The notes under the pieces are model-generated. The model did not search any database. It had not been told where the DNA came from and saw nothing but the letters and a program-made list of their open reading frames with translations. A stretch of DNA of 64,000 nt from Lytechinus pictus (lineage: Eukaryota; Echinodermata; Echinoidea; Temnopleuroida; Toxopneustidae): the NCBI RefSeq assembly GCF_037042905.1, contig NC_087246.1, positions 37,876,001 through 37,940,000 of the forward strand, read 5' to 3'. Below, piece after piece: positions 39,363 through 50,900 of this stretch. The position numbers and the translations under genes were made by a program. Every line of letters begins with the position of its first letter. Position 1 is the first letter of the stretch.

Positions 39363-41545
39363 GGCAATCTCAAACCTGTGCCACGCCCACCCATGATAAT
39401 TAAAGCCGTTTTCATTTTTTTTAAACGAAGTAGAGATATATTGAGGAATATGAGTAGCATTTTGTTTCACTCAGTTTTGGCTTACTACCAAACAATACTA
39501 CAGCTATTGATCACAAAGCTTATTTTCAAAGCATTTTAAAATAATTTTGATTTTGGATTAATTTTATCTGTAAACTCAATAACGCGGGCTCAATAAGCAT
39601 ATAGGGCTTATGAAATAAGAGTTATTAAAAATGCCAATCTACTATTTCGCTATAAGAAATCCCAATCAATTAAATAAGAACATACAAAAACCCATTTCCA
39701 ATAACTCAGAGGCCTCTCGGAAGTCTGAAAGAGAAACTGATAAAGAATTTTGATAGTTCATTCTCAAATGACATGGCAAATTTTCTGTTTTATTTTGCCC
39801 TTTTTGTGCCTGATACCTTTCATTTCCTTTTTATATTTCTTACTATTTTCTTAATGCATGTCAATTGAGCAGATAAAAGCCCCATTTTAAATGTCTGACA
39901 AAACTACATTTTATCCGATTACTGATCATTACAATAAATTCTCTTTCCATGCCCACTTCTCTCTCTCTCTCTCTGATTTTGACCACATCTTCGCCGGACA
40001 AGTTTCATGTTTATTTCAAAGTCCCTCTAATATGTTCATATTTTAAGCCGAGATACACTAGAGGTTGCTTTCAATGTAGGTCTATCTTTAGCTTGTAAGA
40101 AAAAATCCATCCATGTAATATGATAGGTCATACCAGTTGTCTTTTGTATTTGTGATTAAGTTATGATAAATCATCAAAATATCTAGAGATGCAAGAACAC
40201 TTAATTATTTTAAAGGCTGAAAATCAGTATTTTTACAGAAAGGCCATAGGACAGGACATAAATTGAAACTTTAGAAATTTGCATGAAGCCACCAGCGAGT
40301 ATCCTTTCTCATATTTCAGTAATAATTACTGAAAACCGGTATTACTTGGCAGCTCTGCAAATCTTACTTTCATTTTTTTTTTTTTGGGGGGGGGGTTGGT
40401 GGGCGGGGGATGCTGTATATTTGAGTGGAGACCTTCTACCATATGATACCCGAAAATGTTTCAGCCGGTAATTAAAAATGCAATCATCAAGTAAACCAGA
40501 AAAAAAAAAGTTTTGCTATTTTTTTGGTATTATTCATTAACTCAAGTTGAGCCTCTAACAGTTTAAAATATTGCATCAAATTATCCTATTTGATAAGATC
40601 AAGTAAAAAAAAAGAGGAAGTTACGAGCAGATAGAATAAGGAGATGATGAAAATGTGAATGAAAGCAAGTCAGAACAAAAGAACCCAACATATAATAAAC
40701 AGTAGTTTGATTTTAAATCATTGGAAATTTATTCTGAAAAAATATATATCAATAATTTCAGCTTTCAGCTACAGTAAATAAAACAACTCTTTTTAAGAGG
40801 ACATAGAGGGGAATCTAACATAAACAGGATAAGCAATAAGATATATATGCATTTTGTAAAGTTGTAAAATTAACAACTATAATTATGTTTATTCACTACA
40901 AATGAAGATTTCTGATCGGTTGCAAAGGACATGTTATTGAGATGCAGAGTGAGGACTATATATTTGATCAAATGAGACAACTAAAAATTTATTTTTCCCC
41001 CAAGAACTTTTACTATGATTATTTCCTTCCTACATGATTTCTATGTTATAATTCATTATTGTTGGGGGGGGGGGGTGCTTATAGACGAGAAAACCACACA
41101 TTCCCATTACTTAAGTATAGGACACGTGGGAGATAATATGTCTCCATCATTTGTCACAATTATCCCACCAAGTTGCCAATTTGAGATACATATATAGTGA
41201 TCTCATTCTTAAAACAGTCCTAACTTTCTTTCCTTGTCCATTTCTTTAAGACTTTCTGTTTCTCATCTTTTCGGCCTTAACACAAATCCTTTAAAGGTTA
41301 GATTCCCCTTTACATACAAATTATCAATTTACTTTATTAAAAAAAACATAACACATTGTGAAAATAAACAACTACAGTGATAAATACTATTAAAATTGAT
41401 GCCTGTTTCAGATATTTTGAGAATTAGATCAAAACTCTAGACATACACTTTGTATATGCATAATATAACCCTGGTTCAATATGGTAACATCATGATTCAT
41501 ATCAAAGCCCTGCATTGAGTAAATACTCAATAGGGGGATCCCCAG
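39363..41545. other. Spacer between DECR1 copies, no supported feature
   Basis: AT-rich, with a CT-run at 39958-39975 and a G-run at 40385. No exon-like segment found in either strand. Confidence 0.4.
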
Positions 41546-42262
41546 GGTGGGGGGGCACTTCCATAGATGAGTGGATACCATGCTAGCCAAAAATCATCTC
41601 TTTTTCAAGATAGGGCACGTTACGTATGCAACGTAATAAGGGTGTCAAAACACTAAAATAATGAAAAAAAGGTATATATTTCTCTAAGAATTAATTTGCA
41701 AGGGTATAAAGAGACTAAAATACTTTATAAAGGATGTAATTTTTGCCCCTACACGTAGGCCCAAATTCACAAAGGTGGTTTCTGCAAAAACCATGGTTTC
41801 ATTTGAGACCACTGTTGAAACCGTGGGTTTTAGAAACCATCGTTTGTGAATCGCAGGTTTTGGAAACCATGTTTTTTTTAAAACCATGGTTTCTAAAACC
41901 CACGGTTTCTAAAAACCATGGTTTTAAATGAAACCACCTTTGTCAATTCGGGCCTACGTGTTTAGGGTCCAATTTGAGCGAGGTGTGTGGGGTGGTACTA
42001 AATCCAAAGTGTAAAGGTAAAGCCGATGTCCGTGACATAATAATTAAGATATCGTTGTACTTGTTTATGGGTTAATGCAGGAAATTTGTTAAGGGTAACG
42101 TTTTGTTTCCAATAATTGTTAAGGGTAGGGTTTCACACGCCGATACTTGCTAAGGGGTGCATTTTCAGAAAATGAAAAATTATTGTTTAGGGTGCATTTC
42201 GAGACCCCATGGTCGCGCATGGTATCCACTCGTCAATGGAAGTGCCCCCCCCCCCCCCGGGG
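41546..42262. mobile_element. G/C-run-bounded TIR element, second copy, with nested palindrome
   Basis: Same ends as 33815-34363 (GGCACTTCCATAGATGAGTG and inverse TCGTCAATGGAAGTGCC), same interior TTTACCTTTACACT and ACACGC words. It is larger because a palindrome at 41757-41958 has inserted. Confidence 0.8.
41757..41958. mobile_element. Nested palindrome of AAACCATGGTTT words
   Basis: GGCCCAAATTCACAAAGGTG at left and inverse CACCTTTGTCAATTCGGGCC at right, filled with AAACCATGGTTTC and AAACCCACGGTTTC in alternating sense. Confidence 0.8.
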
Positions 42263-43493
42263 GTATAGCATCGACCTGTCGTGTCATGGACTGCCTCTGA
42301 TACATGGATTGTCCATATACTTATGATTAATTGGTTAGATGACAACAGATGAAAGAATTAAATTAGTGAAGGTCTGAGAAATCTGATTAAAACATAACTT
42401 GTAACCAATAATATCATGGATCTGTAATCATTCAAATTAACTATACTTTCTTAATCATAACATTGTATAAATCAATGGCTTATAATATCTTTGTAATAAC
42501 TATAAATTAAACAATTAAACTACTAAATAAACTTTATAATATCCTGTAAAAGTACTTTTCACTCACACAAATAAGTTTCAAGGGCATGTCTACTAATAAG
42601 CATAATTTAGAAATTGTACCTAATGAAAATGAGTGAGTTTCCAAACTGAAAATCCAGCATGCATTAATTGCGGTCAAGCACAGTCTGTTTCAAAGTCTTC
42701 ACAAAAATAAGCTGGTAAGCACCTATATAACTGCAATTAAATCAATCATAAAGTGTTTATCAATAAAATCTTTGATACAAAGATAATCATGATTTCATAT
42801 CAACTTGAGTATTACCAGCTGCAAAGGACAGATTAAAATATGTTTATAATGATGTTTTGTCATATATTGCATCACACAGAAGGCATCTTTTCCAGCATTT
42901 TCAGATACATATTTATCCAGCACAAATTATTATTATTTTTTTTTACTTTCAGGGGCTACTTTTAACAGCCTAATGCCTTCAATGAATAAGCTTAGACATG
43001 GGCTAAATCGCCCTGAGTACTCATGTAATTTTTTCCAATCAGACAACCACGCCTACTTCTACTATTTCAGGTACATATGCAGCAAGCTTACAGATGCATC
43101 AGTTGGCACTATTTAACTACATGTATGAATATTGAGCATTTTGGTAACAAATAGAACTACCATTTTTTATCACTGTAATGTGTTTTAAAGTTAAGACACA
43201 TTCAGCAATAAACTAGTTTATTTCAGTCAGAGATAAGAATCAATTTATAACCATATCATCTGTTGTTTTTGTTGTTATTTACAACTAATTCCATCCATCA
43301 TTATTTCAATATATTCTATATTAAGGGGAATTAAAGGTCTACCAAAACATTTTTGTTCCTCTTTTTATCCTTCTCAATGTAATCAAATAGAACCATGGTG
43401 ATGGAATGTTGAATATTGACATTTCCTTCTTTTGCTTTAATCAATGATTTTCTTCAAATGATATATATCATACACAGTATACAAACTATACAC
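42263..43493. other. Spacer 3' of DECR1 copy B, no supported feature
   Basis: AT-rich. No ORF or inverted structure noticed. Confidence 0.4.
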
Positions 43494-44720
43494 AACAAAA
43501 AAAGTCCCCCCTAAATCAAATTGCTGTAACTTTTGAATGCAATAATTTTGAAATATGATATTTCGTAGGTGGTTTTCTACACTCATTAAGCTACTCCTGG
43601 GGAAAAATGAGATTGATCTGAGTCATGCATGACTAATCAAAGATTGAATAAAAAATGACAATTTTTGAAAGGCACAAGAGTAGTTTTTCAAGACTGTGTA
43701 CATACAAAGTTGGGCAAAGGTTGTTTTTAGGTGAATTTTATGGTGTTAATGCTGTTTTACTATCCATCATATAGCCACTCCACACAAAATTTTGATATCT
43801 TATGTTTATGGTTGAGTGAGCACAATGTTTTGTGACGTATCATCATAGGGGTTTATGGCAGTATCCCCTACAACTTGTTAAAACATGTTAAAATTGGAAA
43901 ATGTTGGTGACTCCCCCAATTACTCGGCCCCTCCCCATTTTAAAATTCTTGATCCACATTGACTTGTCCATAAATTCAACTGATCCTGAGAAATTGTTAG
44001 GAAAATGATACATATATGCAGTATAAAGAGTATTCATTCCCAAGTTTTTGAATGTGCTCGCTCAACCATGAAAATGTAAAAAGTTCGGAAAGTGTGTGGT
44101 GATAAACTGATGGATGATAAAAACTACAGCAATTAAGTGACATTTGAAACCGAATTTGCCCCCATTATTCACTTTATAACCCCTCAAATGAGTCTGTGAC
44201 ATTGAAAATGCCCCTTTTCCCACTTTGATGCATGCTCACTCATCCATAAATAAACATCTCAATTTCATTTTTGCACAGAATTCTGCCCGTAGGTTGATAA
44301 ACATAACTGCCAAATGGACATTGCTAAGGACAGTCTTGAAAATCATTTTTATCGATAGAAATGTGTAAAAAATCAAATTATAGCAAATTTTAACTTGTGT
44401 TTATTCAACCATGAAAGTTAGCCAAAAAACTTGTATCGTCTTTTAGAAAGTACCTTTTACAAGCCTTCTATTTTTCATGATGAGAATGCGGAATTCGTTT
44501 CAATAAAGTGGAATCAAAATCATGATATTTGGCTTGTGACTTTTGAAAAGTGACAATTTTGTCTTCTGGCGGTGCTCAATGAAGCATGACATAAAGTACC
44601 TCCATAACATTTACTCAGAGGGTGGCTTATAAAATTACCTACACGCTCATATAATAATATATGAAAAACTTGCTTTGGTTCGGAAATTATGGATGTTTGT
44701 TTAAGGGGGGACTTTTTGTT
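43494..44720. mobile_element. 1.2-kb TIR element with AAAGTCCCCCCT ends
   Basis: Left AACAAAAAAAGTCCCCCCTA and right inverse TTAAGGGGGGACTTTTTGTT. The interior repeats the theme CTCACTCAACCATGAAAA in both halves (43812 region inverse, 44056, 44232, 44404). No intact transposase ORF. Confidence 0.75.
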
Positions 44721-44833
44721 GGGTATATTTGATAACAACCTGTTGACAGACAACACATACTGGCATTCTATTTTCATGCAATATCACAATGATTAATGAT
44801 GATTGATACTTGATGATCATATGATATCTGATC

Positions 44834-44862
44834 TTGTGACGATCATGTGATGGTCATGTGAT
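44834..44862. repeat. CATGTGA word cluster in 3' UTR of copy B
   Basis: TTGTGACGATCATGTGATGG then TCATGTGATGA, at the position equivalent to the cluster in copy A. Confidence 0.55.
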
Positions 44863-44877
44863 GATAATACCATGCTA

Positions 44878-44937
44878 TCATGAACCCTTGGTCTTTCTAA
44901 TCAGTGTCTCCGCTAGATCCCAGTCATCTTTACTTAG
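44878..44937 (-). CDS. DECR1: DECR1 copy B exon 7 (C-terminus)
   Basis: [19 protein letters not shown] then TGA, acceptor CTTATCAG|C. Confidence 0.95.
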   Translation of the reverse strand, partial: LSKDDWDLAETLIRKTKGS

Positions 44938-47900
44938 CTGATAAGATAAGAGAAAAAATTGAAAAAAAATCAATGGATGCGAAGAGAAAAACAATGAAAT
45001 GTCAGGAAATTTTATTTAACCAGGGAAAATAATTGGTATATATAGGCACATTTTCTTATAACTGTAGCTATGAGAACCAAATTAATCACACAGTATCAAT
45101 GAAACACAGGTAAGGCCTACAAGCCTTACATGTCATATGTCTTGTAGGAATATAAATGGAAATATATCAGAAAAGTAATCAAACTGACTTCTTCTTTTCC
45201 AAAAGAAAAGGAAAAATTTGTTACATATTTAATACAACAGACATGATCCCCATTTCATAACTTACAATTACGGTAACTTTTACATTATGGGAACCACTGG
45301 AGGATCGAGGGGGGGGGGGGCACATCCGGCTCATGCCCCCCCCCCTGCCCCTTTGAGATTCATAATAAAAAAATTTAATGTAATTATGCCATTTTTACCC
45401 AAGTGTCCCCCCCCCCCCTTTTGGAAACGTTAAAGCGAGGTTTTTTTTTATTTGGCTGGTCAAACTTTTGCAGACGAAATCAGCTTAAATTTTAGGTGAA
45501 AACCATTCATTTTTTTTGCCGCTCAAATATTTTTTAAAGTTGGGGGGAAAAACTTTTTTTTTTGCTTGTAAAATTTTATCGGGAAAATGTGCCCCCCCTT
45601 TGGAAAATCCTGGATCCGCCCCTGATGGGAACTACCATGGTAACAGGTCTCTGTTGTCAGAGGCGAATTGGCTGACATGGCAATGAATAGTTGGCAAACT
45701 GCATAATTTTAAGCACTAACATGACCCACTAGTAGTATCTCATGATTGAGTCTCCAAGGAAAGACACATCCATGAATTTATAAAAACTTCCTGAACCTAT
45801 TGATATCTAAACTCTTACCTCCAGATAGTCACTGAACGCTCCAGAAGCCTGGAGCGCCAGACCGCCATCCAAAATGAAATTCTCTCCATTGAACCAACTA
45901 GCATAGTCACTGCAGATGTAAGATGCAAGGTTACTTATCTCCTCCAACTCCCCCAGTCGACCAATAGGAGTATCTTTGATCTTTTTCTTCCAGAACTGCC
46001 CTGTCGGATCTAGCCGGCTCATGGCTCCCTGGGACAATGAACAAAGGTGAGAGTTTAATATCCTGAAGGTACAGATATTGAAAATGAACCCCCCCCCCCT
46101 CCCCCGGCCCTACGGCATTGCCCATGATCCAGGGATGCGTTTCATGAAAGGACATGTCAGACGCTTTATCCGACAAGTTCCATTGGATCCAACAGTAACC
46201 ACGGTATGACTGCTTCTTGGCCAATCAACATCAAGGAAAGTTGTCAGATCAGACAACTCGTCCGGTTGATGAAACGCTTTCCTGGACACCTTTCCATGAA
46301 TATTTTCATCAACTAACAAGTGTTATTCACTGACAATGTCAATGAAATCATTGATTTATGGATTGATGGAAAAGCATTATTGGCGTTACTTAAACTTACT
46401 ATCAGGGTAAAGGTCAGGAAATGACCAACTGTCACTAATGAAACTACATTAAGCGGGTGTTGCAAGAATTTTTTTTCAATCAATTGCAAATTTTAGTGAC
46501 AAATTTACAAGTGATAGGGCAATGTTTACCAAACCAAATAAAAGTTGATGATGCAAGGAACTGACCAGTGATCAATTGCAAATTTGCAATCAATTTCAAG
46601 ACTTATGATTGATTTTGGCACCTGAAATTTATTTGCAATCGGTTGCAATTTTCCAGCAACACTCCGTAACAATACCCCGGATCGTCTGAATCTGTGATGG
46701 TCCAACAATGTGAAATTTGGACCATCATTCTTATTTCATATTGCATTCATTACCTGTGTGTATGCTGGACCTGGAGTCATTGTGTTGAATCGCAGCCCAT
46801 AACGGCCCCACTCTACAGCCAAACACCTAACAGGGCGAATAATACATTCATAAATATTTTCTTGCTTGTATTAATTGATATCAATCATCGGTTTACTTGA
46901 ATGCTTTAAACCCTAACTTTAAATGATTTTTTTATATAATGGAAGGTAAAAACACCTGAACATATCAAGGGCTTCCATACATCTAGATTTATGGCATGGA
47001 AATCCTTGATATCTTGGTTGATTACTCCTGAAAATCAATGAAATATACTACATTCATCCTTTCGTTCAAATCTTTAGAAATAAGGTCCAAGGAAGCTCCA
47101 ATTTAGTGATACTACGTTCACCATAAATAGGATTTTAACTAGTATAATCTGGCTAATGCCCTGATGTCCTCAACATTACCTTGTAAGGTTTTCTATGCCA
47201 CTCTTAGCAGCTGCGCTGGGAACTACAAATGGTGAGCCATAGGTTCCATAGGTGGTACTGACCGTCAGGAAATTTGCCCCTGGCAATAAATGTAATTAAC
47301 AATAAAATAAAGGCTAAGTTTAAATGGGAGAGGAACAGAAAATTAATGCACATGCAGTGTGTATGACAGTTCTAAACTTTTGAAAATTCAGTCAAAATTA
47401 TGTTTCAAATATAAAAGTGACTGATTCAAACTCTCTTCAATCAGAAGCCACCATAAAGGCTCTTTTTGTTCATGCTCGAGCAAAAAGGGCTTCAAGTCAA
47501 GAAGAAAAAAGTAAAATCATTGTTTTCTAAGGTCAATAACAATCTTCTCACTAAATAAATACTCCCTTCTGAACTGTCCTTTTTGCCAAAAGGCTTTGAA
47601 TACAGTAATTATTAAAGGACAAGTCCACCCCAACAAAAACTTGATTTGAATAAAAAGAGAAAAATTCAACAAGCATAACACTGAAAAATTCATCAAAATC
47701 GGATGTTAAATAAGAAAGTTATGACATTTTAAAGTTTCGCTTCATTTCACAAAACAGTTATATGCACATCTCGGTCAGTATGCAAATGAGAGAACTGATG
47801 ACATAACTCACTCACTATTTCTTTTGTATTTTATTATATGAAATATGAAATATTTTGATTTTCTCGTCATTGTCATGTGAAATTAAGTTTCATTCCTCCC

Positions 47901-50900
47901 TGAACACGTGGAATTCCATTATTTTAACATTTTGTGGTTCAGGCAAGGAGGTCCTAATCGTCAAATTCGTAAAAATTGAAATATTGTATAATTCAAACAA
48001 TAAAAACAAAAGAAATAGTGAGTGAGTGACATCATCGACTCTCTCAATTGGATGTAACTGGCTCGTTCATATAACTATTTTGTTAAAAATAAGCGAAACT
48101 TTGAAATGTCGTAACTTTCTTATTTTACATCCGATTTTGATGAAATTTTCAGCATTGTGCTTGTCTGATTTTTCTCTATTGATTCAAATCAACATTTTTC
48201 TGAGGTGGACTTGACCTTTAAGTAAAATCCCTGTTCATTTTCTGCATTCTGTCACATTGGTGCTTAAAGGAAACCAAAATACAAGGAGAAAATTTTATTT
48301 TATCAGAAAGAATAAAATGAGAGGAGCAATCTAAAACTTGCTTTATCAAAACCGATTATAGAATAAGTGAGTAATGGAAGTTTGAAAACTCTTGTACTTT
48401 CTATGGGGATCCTCAAATTGGCAAACGTGCTTCAAAATTGCCTATTTTTGTGGACAACTCTCCACTTGATTTGTACACAAATTTTCAGATTTTCCTCATT
48501 ATCTTTCAAATTGCATCTTGCCTCCTTCTGAGCACAACATATGTCATTCATGGGAAAATACAATTCACACCACATATCAAGGTCAGGAGGAGATAAGGTA
48601 AAATCTGTAAAATAAAGGGGGAAATCTGAAAATTTGTGTACAAAACAAATGGAGAGTTGTCCACAAAATCAGCCATTTTGAAGCATGTTTGCCAAATTGA
48701 GGATCCCCATAGAACGTACAACAAGACTTTTTAAACGTCCATAAGTTGCTTATTTCATAACTGATTTTGATGAGACTTGTTTTAAATTGTTCCTCTCATT
48801 TTACTCCTTCCAATAAGATTGATTCTCTTCATGGGATTTGGTTTCCATTAAGGCATAATCCTAATATAAATTCTATAAAAGAATGCTGAATGTATGATTC
48901 AGATTGCTGGTTTAATTTTACCCTCTTACTTGGAGCGAAGCCATTTTACGCTGTGGAAAAAATGGGCAGTGTTCGCTGCAACATGAACAATATTTTTTGG
49001 GGCAGCAAATACACTGATCTTAAGTCAGACATGAATTAAAATCTTTATTGACAATTTAAATAATGAAATGAGTTTAATGATGTTTCGCAAATAAACTGAT
49101 TCTGTACCGCACCTTGAGCTTCTCTAATGAGATGGATATGGCGCCTTATAAATTATTTATGTCACCCAATTTTTTTTTCTTTGCATGTTTTTATTAAGAA
49201 AAACTAAAACCTCCTGACAACAAATTACCCTCAACCCTCAATATGGTCTACTTCTAAGACTGTCTAACACTATCAATAGTATCATGGCTATTAAAACTAA
49301 CTTGGTCTACTGTCAATTTGACCCAATTGCTCCAGCTATCACATGGTCTAATATGCACTTTGGCTATCTGCATTTAGTCAAATGCCCAGATGGCCTGATT
49401 TCATTTTATACTTGCTTTTTTTCACACTTTGTCATATGAAAGTTTAGTTTATAAACAGTGAACATCTAATCATGGACTCACTGACCAAGTACAGTAATTT
49501 TATACCGAATAGATATTAGACCACATTGGTATAACCTAATTGGAAGTTGGGTGAAATGGTTTATGAATTTGAAATGGTTGTAGACGAACTAGGATACGAT
49601 CATGTGGGACGACATGGAAAGTAGACCAAGTGGGTGTAGACCAAGTGGCAATTTACCACATACCTTTCTGTTCTTTGATGAGTCTCTTTGCAATATCTAG
49701 AGTCACATACATCGTACCATTCAACACTACATCAACGATTGTAAACCAAGCATTGGGAGAAAGTCGTTCTGTTGGAGCCACAAAGTTGGCAGCAGCATTA
49801 TTGATGATGACATCCGGTAGACCTCCACAGATCTCTACAAACTGATCTACTGAGGCTTTCACTGCCTCAGGATCTCTGATATTAGCAGGGATTGGATGAA
49901 CAGGGTTTCCAGTCTCAGCGGAGATCTCTTCTGATGTTCTCTTCAGAACATCTGCAGATCTGTGAGAAAGAGAAATAAAGGAAACATGCATTGACTTAGG
50001 GCAACCTTTCTTTTTATCTAAGGATTTGTAAAAACTTAAAACGAAACACTCATTCAATAAAAGTTAGTACGCATACATCAAAATCTATGAATGGTATTTT
50101 CATAAAGAGTGATGGAAATGGGTGTAGAAAAATTAAGAAAAATTAAGAAAAATTATGTATGAAGCACCTTCTGTCAGATAATCTATTTTCATTTGTTCAT
50201 ATTGATATAATCTGATAACAAATCAGTATCACTGAAATAGTAGAGTAATAAGTAATATGATGACCCCCATTGAAGCAATTTTCAGATCAGATAATGCAAA
50301 GGCATTTGTTTGCCTATTCTAAGTTGAGACAAGTCAAGGCCCCAAGAGATCCTATACTTCATGGCAGATTTATCTGCACTTAAATAGATCGTTTCACTTT
50401 GTTCTTTAAAATGAGTTAAACATTAGGCTTATAGTGTAAAATACAGATCTATCCCAAAAGTTTCAAAGTATCATATCTACAGGAACAATTTTAAAACCTT
50501 GGAGATGTAAACCAAAGTTTGATAATTGTGGTTGGTTTCAATGACTATGTTGTTACGATAACTGCAACAAATAACCAAAAAAAAAATCAAGTTTTAAATT
50601 TGATTTCCTTTTCTTTTATTACAGGAAATACATGTAGGTCAATCAACAAAACAAAAACAAAACATCTCTTGAAGAGTTAGATGTGCAATCCAAGGTAATG
50701 ATATTATATCCAAATAAAATCCAAGTTGGTTGGCAAAGATTCCTTAAATTAAAGTTTACAATGATGGTGATGATGAAATTGATGTTGAAGCACGATGAAT
50801 AACAAGAGTCACTGTAATGAGTTGAAATGTCTGTGAAGACGATGTTGATGATGATTAACAGTCAATTTCAGCAATTAATCCATGGGTTGAAAAGCGTTCA

